Positions 45,130 to 57,049 of a DNA stretch of 64,000 nt are shown here, piece after piece. The position numbers were made by a program, and so were the translations under genes. The notes below the pieces were generated by a model. The model had not been told where the DNA came from and ran no database searches. It worked only from the letters and a program-made list of their open reading frames with translations. Source of the stretch: Dasypus novemcinctus (Eukaryota > Chordata > Mammalia > Cingulata > Dasypodidae); NCBI RefSeq assembly GCF_030445035.2, contig NC_080680.1:100321157-100385156 (forward strand). Direction: 5' to 3'. Position 1 is the stretch's first letter, and each line of letters opens with the position of its first letter.

Positions 45130-47790
45130 TTAAGATGCTGTTATTTTGAAAGTTTTCAAATATACAGCAAAGGTTAAATATGTTAACAGTAAACACTTAA
45201 ATACATACCATGAGATTCTACCAGTGACATTTTTATAAGTTTGTGGAAATATAATTTACATACCATAAAATTCACCTAATGTGAACATTGAACAATGAAA
45301 TAGCTTTTGCTTATTCAGAGTTATGCAACCATTACCACAATAAATTCTAGAACATTCCATCAACTCCCTCTCCAAATTCTTCACACCTCACCCATCACTC
45401 CCCTTCCCACCATCCCCCAATCTCCTCACCATTAATCTCCTCTTGATAATTTAAGTCTTTATTTTCTCTCTGCAATGTTTTGTAGTTTTCAGGGTAAGTC
45501 TCTTTCATGTATGTATTGGTAATTTTTTCCTAAATATTTTACATTTTGATGATTTTAGTAAGGGAAATTGTTTTTTAATTTTATTTTTCTATTGTTTGTA
45601 TAATAATACAATTAATTATTGTATATAAAACTTGTGCACTTCAACCTTGCTAATTTTTTTACTTGTTGCAGTTATTTTTTGTATTCCTTACAATTTTCTT
45701 TGTAACAATCATACAATTTTCAAATAGACAATTTTACTTCTTCTTTCCAATCTGTAGGTCTGTTATGTCTTTTTCTTGTCTCATTGCAAATAGGTAGGAT
45801 TTTCAGTCCGGTGTTGGACAGAAGTGGTGAGAGCAGAAATCCTTACCTCGTTCTTAATCTTGGGAAGAAGTGTTTACTATATCACCACTAATAATGATGG
45901 TATCTCGGAGTTTATATTTGACTGAGAAAATTTCTTTGTATTTACTCATTTGCTGAGAAGTTTATCATGAATTGCTTCTAGAATTTTTTTAAATGTTTTT
46001 TTCTCCATCAATTAAAATGATTGTATGGTCTTTCACCTTTGTATTTTAATATAGTGAACTGCATGTATTGATTTTTGAATGTAAAATTAAATGCTAAATT
46101 ATCCTTTTTAATATAATATGTTTGATTTGTTAATAATTTGTTATGAATTTTTGTGTTTCTATTCATGAAGGATATTGGTCTGTATTTTTTTTTTTTGGTA
46201 ATATCTTTGTGAATTTTGGTTAAAGGGTTAGTTGATCTCATAAGATGAGTTGGCATGGTTTCCCTCCTCTATGTTTTGAAAGATTTTGTGTAATATGGTG
46301 TTATTTATTTCTGAAATATTTGGTAGAATTCACCAGAGAAACACTTCTGGGCCGAGAGTTTCCTTTTGGTAGAGTTTTTGATAACAAATTCAATGTTGAT
46401 AATAAGCTGTCCATATTTCTGTTTCATCTATGTTAATTTGGACTAGTTGTATTGCTTAAGCATTTTTCTATGTTTCTAAGTTGTCAGATTTGTTAGTTAT
46501 TAAGTGGTTTTTAGTATTCTCTTATTATCTTTCTAGGATCTCTAGGATCTATAAAAATCACCTCCTTTTTATTCTCTATATTGGTAATTTATACTGTTCC
46601 TCTCTTTTCTTCATCAGTCCTTCTAAGGATTTATCAGTTTTGTTGATCTTTCAAAAAACCCACTTTGAATTTATTAATTTTCTCTATTTTTGTATTTCAT
46701 TGATCTCTGCTCTTACCTTTAAATGTCCATTTTTCTGTTTATATTGAGTTTATATTGCTCTTTTTTTCTGGCATTTTAAAGTGTTACTTAAGTCATTGAT
46801 TCTAAACATTTCTCCTTTTGAAAACAGAAATATTTAAAACTATAAATTCCCCTATGAACATTGCTTTAGCTATGTCCTTCAAATTTAAATATGTTGTATT
46901 TTCATTATTACTCAGTTTGAAGAGTTTTCTAATTTCCCTTTGATTTCCTCTTTGGTCTATGATTTATTTAGACTGTGTTTTTTACTTTCCGATTGTACTT
47001 TTTCCCAGATGTCTTAACTGTTATTAGTTTGTAATTTATTTCCATTGTGCTCAGAAAATATTCTCTATTATTTCAATTATCTTAAATGTATTAAGACTGG
47101 TTTTATGGCCCAACATATGGTTTATCTTGGAATGAATACAACATCTGTGTGTTCTGTAGTTATTGGATATAGTGTACTGTTCTATAAATATCAAGAAGAA
47201 CAAGATGGATGATGATGTTATTCAGATGATCTCTGTCCTGACTGGTCTTTTGACTAGTTCTATCAATGGTGAGAAGGAGGTGTGAAAATCTCCAACTATG
47301 ACTGCAGATTTGTGTATTTCTCCCTTAATTTCTGCCAATTTTTGCTTGTTATAACATGAAGTTCTGTTTTGGGTAAATACACATTGATGATTACTATGTC
47401 CTTCTGACGAATGAGCCTTACGGCATATGAAATATCACTATTTATCTCAGGAGATACTATTTTATTTGACATTAATTTTGTTTGCTATTTATTTGGTGAA
47501 ATCTTCTGATACATACTATTTGCATGGCATGTCTTTTTTATCCATTTAATTTCAAGCTATTTATTTATTTATTTTTATTTTGCATCACTTAAAGACAGCA
47601 TATTATTGGGTCTTACCTCTTAATCCATTTGAATTAGCTATACCTCTTTGTATTTTTGTTAGTTCTGACTGTAGGAATTACAACAAAAAACATTTCAATG
47701 TCTCCTTAGTGTTAATGTTGCACTATGTCACATAAAATATAGAAAATTTTCAATCTTAAATTCATCATGATAGTTTCTGTTCTAATGATT
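45130..47790 (-). mobile_element. Old L1M, antisense, 3' UTR and decayed ORF2
   Basis: From left to right: the 3' UTR (a ccataaaattcacctaatgt block, ttatgcaaccattaccacaa), then ORF2 antisense with gttttgtagttttcagggta, gttggacagaagtggtgaga, gaaggatattggtctgtatt and gtagaattcaccagagaaac, continuing to endonuclease-side sequence near 47.6 kb. The reverse transcriptase frame is broken by many stops and shifts. It is inactive. Confidence 0.8.
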
Positions 47791-47799
47791 CAACCCATC

Positions 47800-48430
47800 A
47801 AATTAGCAATCTTAAAAATTGCCAATTTTCTGTTTTGGTAAAGATTTGGAGACGTGATATTTCCTTATAATGTTGGTGAGTTTATAAATTGGATCAGACT
47901 TTTTTGGGAGGTCAGTATATCAGTTATATATCAAAATTTCAAAAATGTGCATACTCAATACAGCTATTTTTAAGTGTCTATCGTAGAGAAAGTATTCTCA
48001 CATTGCACAAAGATGTTCTTTTTGGCATTAGTTTTGTTAAAACATGTTTGGGAAATTTTCAGTGGTTATTAACAGAACAGATAATAAGTACATTCTGGTG
48101 GATTTACATTTGAGAACACTAGGCAGATTTTAAAAAGATGAAACAGATCTTTGTACACTAAAATGAAAAGATGATCTAGACATAGAAAAGTGAAAAAATA
48201 AGCTACCATTTGAAAAATGATCAGATATTTGTACATGTATATATACATAAAGTCAATAAAATATCTGTAAAAAATATAGTAAAATTTCTCAAAAATGATT
48301 TCCATTGAGAGGGACATTGAATTTGGAATTGGGCATGCTTTGAAGGCAGTCTTTAATTTTTTATTTATGATTTTAAATGCATATAAAAATTGGATGAACT
48401 TTTAAATGTCTAAAAACAGAGGTCTCTTTA
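47800..48430 (+). mobile_element. Old L1 (L1ME-type) 3' end, sense
   Basis: Blocks in sense order: gttggtgagtttataaattg, acttttttgggaggtcagta, cattgcacaaagatgttctt, ataagctaccatttgaaaaa and tttttatttatgattttaaa. It abuts the antisense L1 on its left. Confidence 0.65.
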
Positions 48431-48519
48431 TTTCCATGATTTGGTAACTCTATAATACCACATTTCTCCCTGAAGTCATAGAACCATAAAAAAGATCAAA
48501 TTCAAAGGATCTTAATCCA

Positions 48520-48680
48520 GGGATAAGTGTTGTTATCCCCATTTTCCCAATACAGAACTTGAGATAAAGCAGTGTGAATTTACTTTCCTTGTAACCTACA
48601 TGTTTTTTGTGGCAGAGTCAGAACTAGAAAAAAGAAATCTCACTTCATTCATAGACCAGTGCTCTTTCTAATATTATGCT
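48520..48680 (-). repeat. MIR SINE, antisense
   Basis: It shows gttatccccattttcccaat, a cttgagataaagcagtgtga block and a ggcagagtcagaactagaaa block. Confidence 0.7.
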
Positions 48681-48944
48681 GCAAATCACACTTTTCAATG
48701 TTTCTTTATGGATCAAATCTTACCTGTGAAACATGAAATTTGAGGGGGGTGTTTCTCATTCTTTAAAATTCTATTCTTGAGAGGCATTCTTTTGGCTTAC
48801 TTGGGTTATTATTTAAAATATCAGATCTTTTATCAATCATTCACATGATAATATATATATATATGTGTTGATTTTGAACATATAGTCACAGAATAATCTC
48901 TATGAGAAAATTAAAAGCATAGTAGCAAAATTGAGTTGAGGGCT

Positions 48945-49150
48945 TACTGCCAGACCCCATGCTAAGTGCTCTGAATATATTATCTAATTAAATTCTTGAA
49001 ACACTCCTCTAAGGTAGGTACTATTATTATCATTCTCATTTTATAGATGAGGAAATTGAGGCTCAAAGGTAAAATAACTTGTCCAAATCTAGTTATTACA
49101 TAGCAAATAAGTGGCAAAATCAGGTTGATAGGTACTGTACTGAACCACTT
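48945..49150 (-). repeat. MIRb SINE, antisense
   Basis: A well preserved core: cattttatagatgaggaaat, then tgaggctcaaaggtaaaata and a caaatctagttattacatag block. Confidence 0.8.
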
Positions 49151-49530
49151 TAAGAGTGGCCCCAATTCTTCACTCTGTTATACATACTCTTTTCCATGTA
49201 CCTTTGCTGTTACTCTCACAAAAGGCAAGTATACTTATCTGCATTGGACTTTGGAAATGGCCATGATTTGCTTTGACCAATGGGATATTAGTAGACATCA
49301 TATGAGCAGGGTCAGTAGAGTTTGCCCCCTTGAGCGTCTAGAATTTTGAAGGGTAGAACTTTCCCCAGGTAACTGCTGTACCTTCACATGTACCTCAGAC
49401 TAAACACAAGTAGAGTACTATCAACCCAGCTGAATAACAACTCTGCTATATGAAGAAGATTCCCCTCAGGAGTCCTGCAGATCCATGAGTTAAATAAATG
49501 GTCATTGTTATATGCCCCTGAAATTTTGTG
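49151..49530 (+). mobile_element. LTR-like repeat (ERVL-MaLR group)
   Basis: Blocks tgatttgctttgaccaatgg, gagttaaataaatggtcatt and an ending gcccctgaaattttgtgttt resemble a mammalian LTR of the MaLR or ERVL group. I cannot fix its boundaries or name it. Confidence 0.4.
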
Positions 49531-49564
49531 TTTTTATATATATACAAAATTTATACCAGCCACG

Positions 49565-49925
49565 GTTCCACCAGAGAAGCAGAATTTCTGAGCAGTGGTG
49601 AGGGTTGGAGGGAGAGAGAATACACACACACAAACACATATATGTATAAACCCATATATACACATCACACTCTTATATACACATATGTACAAATCACTGT
49701 TACAGGGATTTGGCCTTATGCAATATGGGAGCTGGTTAAGCAATCCCAGCGAGGCTGTTGTCCTCACGTCCTATGCTCATCAGTTGAAGGTGGCTATCAA
49801 GAAGAGAAGATGAATATAAAGTGGGGGAGTTCAAGGGCAAGCTCAGTCCACAAGTCTGAGCTGTTAGCCCTTGAGGATGGACTGAAATTCATGTTAGTTT
49901 TTGTTGTCTCAAGCCTTGGGAACTA
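49565..49925 (-). mobile_element. ERVL-type (MLT2-like) LTR portion, antisense, with CA/TA microsatellite
   Basis: It starts gttccaccagagaagcagaa, the antisense of an ERVL LTR terminus. A CACA/TATA tract follows at 49620-49690, then atgctcatcagttgaaggtg and a gtccacaagtctgagctgtt block. The 132-codon open frame across it is not a gene. Confidence 0.5.
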
Positions 49926-49931
49926 GGTATC

Positions 49932-50078
49932 CTGCAGAAGCTGGCACCCTTCATCACAGACTTACAGTCACACACCTGACCCAGATGGTGGAGCAGCTGC
50001 AGGAGGACCGAAGAGAAGGTAGAGCAGTTGCAGGTCCAGCTACTACTTCAAGCAAATGAGGTGAGTTATTAGATCAGC
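49932..50078 (+). pseudogene. Apolipoprotein A-IV-like pseudogene fragment
   Basis: Three successive frames read LQKLAPFITDLQSH (49932-49973), LTQMVEQLQEDRRE (about 49976-50017) and VEQLQVQLLLQANEVS (50017-50064 region). Joined in this order they align with the amphipathic-repeat region of apolipoprotein A-IV, recalled as LQKKLVPFATELHERL to LLPHANEVS, almost without gaps. About 2 net extra bases near 49973 and one shift near 50015 break the frame, and a stop follows NEVSY. It encodes no usable protein. The parent would be a secreted lipid-binding apolipoprotein. Another member of the exchangeable apolipoprotein family, or chance similarity of a Leu/Gln/Glu-rich helix, are alternatives. Confidence 0.45.
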
Positions 50079-51039
50079 AATAATGTGTATGAGCTATAAA
50101 AAGGCTGGTACTTCTTTTCGCCCTCCAAAACCTCCCAAGGATCTCCCTTGTAGCACACATTAATGGGAAACATACAAGAAAGGGAATTACAGGAAATGTT
50201 GTTCGGCCTAGCCAAGTTGACCCTTTACAAAGCCATTGTAACCTCTGATATTCCTTTTTAATAGATAAGGAAAGAGACAATGTGAGACCTAACCAGTCTC
50301 ATAGCTGGTAATTGGTAAAATTAGAACTTGAATCTGGCCTCCTGATTTTTGTCCCTGTGTGATTTCCATTCTAAATATTATGACATGATCCACCATGTAA
50401 TTTTCACCTTTGATAGTTTCTCATGAAGCTGGAGATAACTTTCACCAGTGGGAACAGGGAAGGGTCATTAAGGGGCCTGGGACATTTAAAGGAAAGCCAA
50501 CCCAGATGGAGTTCAGGAAAGCAGATCTCTAGGAGCAGCCTGAAATCAGCAAGTCCTTTAGGAACAAGAAAGTTGTATGATGTACACATCTTGTGGTTTT
50601 GTCCTTTTATTTCCCCATTGCATGTGACTGCTTTGTAATCTAATAAAACTTGTGAGGTAGGTGAACATTAGAAGGTAAAAACGCAGCAAGATGAAACAAG
50701 CAGAGGCTGAGACAGGATTTGGAGACCACAAGAAAGGAAGGGCAAAATGAGATGATCCAAAGCTGCAGGAAAGATACACTGTGAAGTGATGCCATGAGAC
50801 TGTGGGTCTGAGGTCTGTGCAACAAGCCTTAACAAAGGCTTTCTGTGAGCATGGCTGGGGAAGTCTAGTGGAAATTCCCTGTGATCCAGGGAGATGGACA
50901 AAAGTATCAGTTAGCAGAAGGTAGCATCCCAGTTTTAGCACGAGAGTCTAGGGATAGAACTCAAGCCGTCAAGTTGAGAGGGAAAAAGAGAACTTGCACC
51001 AGTGTTTCTGATGTCCTTGAGGGAATGGGATACCCTTGT
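50079..51039. other. Unassigned sequence
   Basis: The block cctagccaagttgacc near 50206 recalls the start of an antisense ERVL LTR. Otherwise I recognise nothing. Open frames of 61-127 codons lie on both strands between 50404 and 50941 and look like chance. Confidence 0.4.
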
Positions 51040-51180
51040 TGGTAGACCACCTGCTCTAGGAGGGCACAGGAATCATAACTGCTTTGTTATCACTGTAATG
51101 TTAACAGTGGCACACTGTATGACATGTGGTAGTCACTCCAAAAGAACTTATGAATGAGGCACTTGTGAATGAATGAATGA
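51040..51180 (+). repeat. L2 LINE 3' terminus
   Basis: A gacatgtggtagtcactcca block and the terminal gtgaatgaatgaatga repeat are the L2 end. Confidence 0.6.
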
Positions 51181-51410
51181 CTATCATAGGCTTTGGTATA
51201 AAACAGGTTCAGATTAAAAAGCCCAGTCGCATCTCTAATAGGTTATAAAATCTTGGACAATTTATGTATTTCTTGATTTCAGTCTCTTTATATATATACA
51301 ATGGGAATACCACTATCATTCAACTCATGGATACGTGTTGAAAATATAAACAATGGAGGACATTATAAAGAATCTAGTTCATAAAAAAGTAAATATTCCA
51401 AAAGTGTTAT
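51181..51410 (+). repeat. MIR SINE
   Basis: It shows ataggttataaaatcttgga, ttgatttcagtctctttata and an acaatgggaataccactatc block. Confidence 0.65.
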
Positions 51411-51414
51411 TTTC

Positions 51415-51960
51415 CTGCCTTACTAGTTAGAATCTCAAGTCAGAAACTTGAATATAATCAAAGAGTACCTTTATTAAAACCGGAGTATCAAGCAAGCGCT
51501 TGGGCACTTAAGCAGCAGCGAAGTAGAAGGTGGAGGATGAACAGAGAAGAGTGCTAAGTGCCTTGGGGCTCCTGTAGATTAATCAAGGACTCATGTAAAT
51601 TCCCTAACCCGCCCTGCATCCTCAGGACAAGCTGGCCCCAGAGACTGGAAGGGCTGGGGAACAGGCAGGTCTGTGCAGGTTCCATGCTCCAAAGCTGTCT
51701 GCCTCTGAGAGCCTAGGGCCCGAGGGGAGGCAGCGGCAGGCTGAGTGTGTGATGATACAGTGAGGCTTGGAGCAGAGAGCAGCTAAGTGACTGCCAGGTG
51801 ATTTACAGCCTTTAAATGGTTCTCCCTTCCTGCAAAACTCTTAATTTAATAGACAAATATCTTGGGATAAGGGCTCACTAGAGACAGAACTGATGGGATA
51901 AATGCTGGAAGATTAAAGACCTGCAGGGGGGAGTGCATAACTCTATTATGAAAATGGGAA
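51415..51960 (-). mobile_element. LTR-like GC-rich segment, antisense (tentative)
   Basis: Read on the minus strand, a GC-richer stretch (51580-51780) leads to a polyadenylation-type aataaagg near 51472 and a downstream U5-like tail ending near 51415. It sits between two ordinary MIR regions and matches no repeat I can name. An old 3' UTR retrocopy is an alternative. Confidence 0.3.
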
Positions 51961-52124
51961 AGTACTTTTCCTGCAGGAAGCCTCCCCACCACCTCCCCAA
52001 ATAGAAAACCTGAGAAAATCCACCTACAAGGGAGAAGGGGTATTGAATGTTTCAGGGAAATAGACTCAGAGTCATCATGCTTGACAGGGAACTTATAAGC
52101 TGCACTGTCCAGTATCTCTTCTCC

Positions 52125-52260
52125 TACACATATTGCAGGTGAGAAACTGAGTCATAAGGAGGTGAGATAGCTCTCCAATGAGAGTTATTAGCCAAGTGAG
52201 TACTAAAATCTTGGTGTCTAGACCCCATTCTAGCATTTATTCTACAGTATCAACTCCTGG
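52125..52260 (-). repeat. MIR SINE, antisense
   Basis: It reads attgcaggtgagaaactgag, then a gtctagaccccattctagca block. Confidence 0.65.
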
Positions 52261-52699
52261 GTCGGTTTTGTACATTGCTGTATTCTCATTTACTAGGAAA
52301 GGGGCTGGCATATATACTTGATGAACAGATAAGTGGTATCTGTGGGGATTCCAGAACATCCCACTGGAAGCTTTCCACTTTCCACTTCAGCAGGATACCC
52401 AAGAGTAGTGCCTGGGAATTGATTGTTTGGGTTCTCACCTCTTCAGTGTTTACTTTCTAGTCCAAGTGTCCTCCCTCTACAACCAGCCCGTGTTTGTCTC
52501 AGTGACATCTCTCCACATCCCAGTATCCTTTCTGTAACTCAGACATCAGGCTCTGACCTGAACATTAGCGTAGAAGATCCAAAGGAAAGGTGGATGGGTT
52601 CGGGTAAGGCAGCGATGATGGATGGTTGTATCCAAGGTCATGAATTGGGTGTTGTCAACTGATTTTTCCATCTAAACATTAGTAATTGTGTAGACCACA
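52261..52699. other. Unassigned sequence
   Basis: A weak L2-like terminus may lie at 52290-52340. The open frames of 61 and 79 codons are unsupported. Confidence 0.4.
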
Positions 52700-52825
52700 G
52701 AAAAAATAATATCCAATTTTACAGATAGAACAAACAAGATTAGGAGAAGTAAAAAAAATAAATCTATGAACACATAGACTATGCTCTTTAGCTCTAGATC
52801 TGAGGGTGCTAGACCCAGTCCCAAA
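52700..52825 (-). repeat. MIR SINE, antisense
   Basis: It reads atccaattttacagatagaa, then a gattaggagaagtaaaa block. Confidence 0.6.
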
Positions 52826-52994
52826 GGGGCTCCTTTACTGGTCCTTAAGAGGTGATACTTGATCTGACAATACCTTCCTCTTATAAATAGCTATGGATTA
52901 ACTGTAGCCAGTGTTTTGAAATGTGAAAAAAGTATAGGACACCTCTTTAAGTGTAAGTTCAGAAGTTTGTGTACACTGCTAGTGGAGATATACA

Positions 52995-53195
52995 AAAGTT
53001 CAAATCTTATGTCTGCTTTTTACTATGTGCATAACCTAGGAAAATTTATGTAACCCCTATAAACCTCCATATTCTCTTCTATATAGTGAGCATGACCATC
53101 ATACAAACCTCAATGCATTGTTGGGAGACTTTAGTGAGATTTAACATAATGCCTAACCCACAGTGGGTATTCAGTGGGAGTTGGTTAATTTTTTA
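52995..53195 (+). repeat. MIR SINE
   Basis: Sense order: a ttttactatgtgcataacct block, aacctccatattctcttcta, and a gcctaacccacagtgggtat end. Confidence 0.7.
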
Positions 53196-53814
53196 GGGTG
53201 GGGGTGGGATGGGGGTTGATGTTATTTCTGTCTGTTGCTCCCTCATGCTCATCAAAGCATTCTCAGATGATCATCAATATTAGCCATCAGCTTTGAGATG
53301 TCTTCAGGGACAGTCTTCAGTGTACCTTCTTAGTTTTAGAGAGGTTAGTCTCACTTCTGAATACAGCTATATCTTCTAGATCTTGACTTCCATTGAGAAT
53401 TTAATTTCTCATTACAACTTTGTATACCCTCCCATCAACCTTTGTGTGTGAAAGACCCTCTTATAGTTTTTTGTGTGTTTCCTTTGACTTTTTTCAAATC
53501 AGATCCAGCTTACCTATCTCTTGGTTTTGCTCATCCAATAGGGATTTATTGAGCACCTACTATGTACCAGATATGGAATCCCTTTCATAACTTATATTTA
53601 TATCCTACAGTGTTTTGTGAGCAAAGAAAGAAAAACAAATTCTGGTAGAATTACAGCTTCATTCCTAACCTTGATTTGAAACATGTTAACTAACAGGAGG
53701 ATTACATGGGAAGTCTATTGATTAAAATTTTCCATGGCATGAAGTTTGGAGCCACAACCAATACACTATTGAATCAGGATTCAACAACTTCTTGGCTAGT
53801 GAGAACACTGAGTT
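53196..53814. other. Unassigned sequence with a short L2-like piece
   Basis: At 53540-53585 the block gggatttattgagcacctac followed by tatgtaccagatatgg is antisense L2 terminus. The rest is unassigned. Confidence 0.45.
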
Positions 53815-54010
53815 AAATCTAAAAAGATGAAACTGAGCATGGACAAATGTCAAGTGCTCACTTGGGTCCAAAAACCCAACTCTGTAATACTGGATGAGTA
53901 AGAAATGATTTAGAAGAAAGATGTTTAAAAGTCTCAGGTTGTATTTCTATTTAATTGTGGTATGAGTCAACAATGAGCTTTGACTGTAACAAAAATGTTA
54001 AGACTATTAC
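53815..54010. repeat. Possible CR1/L3-type ancient LINE scrap
   Basis: The block aaaaagatgaaactgagcat, then atgtcaagtgctcacttggg and tgggtccaaaaacccaactc, resembles an ancient CR1/L3-type LINE or related repeat. This is weak. Confidence 0.25.
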
Positions 54011-54739
54011 AGGCTGAACTAAGAGTAGTTTTCTACCCAGTGAAGGAAAAGTGATAACCTGTTCTAGTTAATATTGGTCCAGCCACACCTGTCATCCTCA
54101 GTTTAATCTCAGTTTAAGCTTGATGCTGGCAAACCAGGATATAGCCAGAGGAGGGAGAGAAAAAGCCAATCTTGTACATGGAATGGATGGAAGAATTCCT
54201 GATTCTTAACCTGAAGAAAGGAAAAAGTGGAAGAGAGAATTCGTTTGCTGTCTGAAAATATCTGAATACTGGTGGAGGAAGATAATAAATGTTAGAGTAG
54301 TACAATAGAGTGAAATTGCAAGCAGTCATGGATTAACACAACATGAAAAATAACTTCCTAAAAATTAAAGCTGCCTTCTCAAGCAATTAGCTGCCTTGTA
54401 GGTCCACCCACCTTGATCAATCACATACTGAGTAGCCAGGAGAACCATCAGGTGCCAACATTCTAGAAGGTTGAGGAATAGCATTATGGAAAGTTAAGGA
54501 TCTTATCTTAGACATTTTATATGCATGGTAAATATTTGTTGAATGAAGAATTAACAGCTAGCTAGAATAGCTTCCTTGAATGACTTAAATGATTAGTGAA
54601 AAAAGGTGAATTTTCTCTAGCAGGGAGAGGTGGATTTTGAGAGAGTTGATTAAAGTTTTAAAATTGGAAAGTGAATGAAGGATAAAGAAAGGTATTACTC
54701 ACCAAATCTGAGGATGGAAAACATACTGCAAAGTTGAAA
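54011..54739. other. Unassigned sequence
   Basis: No recognised feature. A 71-codon antisense open frame at 54114-54329 has no support. Confidence 0.4.
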
Positions 54740-54935
54740 GAAATATATACTCGAAGTGATTATATACTCAGAGCATTTCAAAGTTTACAAAACACTTGAC
54801 CCCATGATTTATAAGAAGGTATTATTAATGTTCCCACTTACCGTATGAGGCAACAAAAATTCATGTAAGCCAATGGACTGGCTGGATAACAGAGTTGAGT
54901 TCCAAAGACCAGGGCTCTTGAATCCAAATCTTAAG
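54740..54935 (-). repeat. MIR SINE, antisense
   Basis: It reads atttcaaagtttacaaaaca, aatgttcccacttaccgtat and a gagttccaaagaccagggct end. Confidence 0.6.
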
Positions 54936-55799
54936 TTTTTGGTTTTTTGTTTTGTTATTTTTTTTCCTGAATCACACTAATTTGGAACAATGATGGGGAT
55001 AAACATTGAGAGTAGAACATTACTACTTTCAATGCACATGGGTTGAAAATATAAGTAATTTCAAGCCCTGTCTTTAATAAAAAAACAACAATAATAAAAA
55101 TGAAAGAGTATCGTTCCAAGCAAGAAAAGCTGAGAAATATGAGGGGAGAAAATGAAAGGAATTTATAAAAAAAAAAAAAAGAAAGACATTCAGTGGCAGC
55201 TGTTCAGGGTAGGGGCAAAGCTATGAGGCGGGCTGAATGCTGGCATGTTTGTTCCTTTCTGTGCTTGATGTGGCTCAGCACACAATGAAGTTGGAAAGAA
55301 AGGGAGGAGAGAATGATCCTTCCTTTGGGAACAGGGCATTATTGCTTTGCTGTGGTGAACAGGTAGTTTGAAAATGACATGCTATGGTGGCAGGTAATTT
55401 AATTTTTACAAATTGTCAGTCCTGATTCGAAATTCAGAGAATAAAACAAAGCATCTGAAATGATTAGGAAGGAGTTATAGGGCCTTGCCTTCAGGTGGTC
55501 CACGTGATGAGTACTGACTATTACCAGGAGGGAGCAATGTCCATCCTGCTCTGACAAGCTTACCTCGGGATGGACTATACCAGAATCCCCAGATGGGATT
55601 GGTACCCCCACCCTGCTCCCTCTGTACCCTCTACTTCCGTTATGGTAACACACATCACAATTTGCTATAATCACACCCCTCCTTGCTCCTGCTCTGCTTG
55701 ACTGAAAGAACAACACTCAGGCTCAGTAGGCTCTGGGGACATAATAGTGACTAAGACCAGAGTGTTGATGCTTTAAAAAAAAAAGTGATCTGTGAAAAA
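54936..55799. other. Unassigned sequence
   Basis: An A14-type run lies near 55167-55180. The 105-codon antisense open frame at 55399-55716 resembles nothing I know and is probably chance. Confidence 0.4.
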
Positions 55800-56130
55800 T
55801 TAATCCCTTAACATTATAGTTGGAGATGTTGAAGCCCAGAGAAGATAACCGATGTGTGGAGGGCAATCATGGAAAAATATTTACTCCATGCACTGTACCA
55901 CTGTAAGTTTGTGAGAGACAGAGACCTTGCTCTCTTGGAGCTTGCTGTCTAGCAGAGAAAACAGACATTAAAGCAGCAATCTAAATCATCATCCCAAATG
56001 TGAAAAGTGCTGCAGGGAGAGTTCAGGCTGTAATGTACAGTTTTCAAGTGGGCCTTGCGGGTCAGGTAATATTTCCTGGTGCCACATAGTCTGTTAGTGG
56101 CAATGCCAAGACTAGTTCCTAAATCACCCC
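55800..56130 (-). repeat. Antisense L2 with flanking MIR-like pieces
   Basis: The L2 part is 55895-56060 (gagaccttgctctcttggag, then cttgctgtctagcagagaaa). Pieces at 55805-55860 and 56085-56130 look like antisense MIR. Confidence 0.5.
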
Positions 56131-56193
56131 TTAGTCATTTGTTATTTATATCTTTGAAACCAAATCCTTTTTAAATTCTCTCTTTGCCCTAAA

Positions 56194-56347
56194 CCAAGGG
56201 TTCTTAAGAACTCTATGACCTGTAGACTCCTTTGAGAATCTGATGAGACCTATGAAGTATCTCTAAACGTGTATATATGCACCCAACCCATACAATGGAG
56301 ATATAATTTCTGGGACCATCTATGGGCCCCCAGATTTTTAACTCCTG
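56194..56347. mobile_element. hAT-type MITE, same family as at 6593
   Basis: It begins ccaagggttcttaagaactc and carries tcctttgagaatctgatgag and a ctatgggcccccagattttt end, closing at aactcctg. The order matches 6593-6765. Confidence 0.6.
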
Positions 56348-56754
56348 TTCTGAATTCTTTTCTATGTGATTTCATCTATGCCTATTCCATAAGATGCTGC
56401 ATTTGGGACTTACTCCTTTTGGATCATTCCCAACCTATTTTCCCCAGCTCAGCTATCTCATTTGCAATCCAGATGCCTGGGCAGCTGTCTGCTGGAAAGT
56501 TTCCTATAGTTTTCTCAGGCTTTGCTACTATCAAGAGGTAGAAAACTCTGTACTAGGTAAATAATTACCTGTTCTAGGAATGGGGTTGAAGGCATGGGGA
56601 GCAGATTTATGTTGATGAAATCTCTTGGTGCACAGGCAGCTAAAGGATGTCAGAAAAATGTTCCTGGTACTCAGAAAAGTGACTAAGAAGGAGATGTCAA
56701 GTTAAGAATCAGACAACCAATGGTAGGCTAAACCCTGAGTTAGTGATGGTGATA
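56348..56754. other. Unassigned sequence
   Basis: No recognised feature. The 90-codon open frame at 56269-56541 begins inside the hAT element and is not supported. Confidence 0.4.
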
Positions 56755-56885
56755 GAGAGCGGAGAATGGGAAGAGCTGAGACAATGGGGAAGAGAGAGGG
56801 AAGGGAAGTAAGGAAGGAAGGGAAAATGATGGGCGGGGGGAGGAAAAGGAAAGAAAGTGAATTGAAGGGGAAGGGACAGGGTCAA
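56755..56885. repeat. G/A-rich low-complexity tract
   Basis: Nearly pure purine on the plus strand, with agggaagggaagtaaggaag-type units. Confidence 0.8.
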
Positions 56886-57049
56886 AAAGTATCCTGAGAA
56901 ACATCAATATTTACAAAGTAAATGAATAAGGAGTCTGAGAATTCCAAGAAAGTAAAGACATGGACACTTAGAAAGAAATTTGTTTTAAGGAGGAATTAAC
57001 AGATGCCAAATGGTCTAGACATCATAAAAAAAAAAAAAGAAATTAAAAC

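Noticed and set aside
45130..47790. Active L1 reverse transcriptase
   Set aside because: ORF2 similarity is clear on the minus strand, but stops and frameshifts are frequent, so it is a fossil.
50060..50066. gtgagt after the apolipoprotein-like fragment as a splice donor
   Set aside because: The similarity to apolipoprotein A-IV appears to continue into EVS across this point, so it is more likely coding sequence than an exon end.
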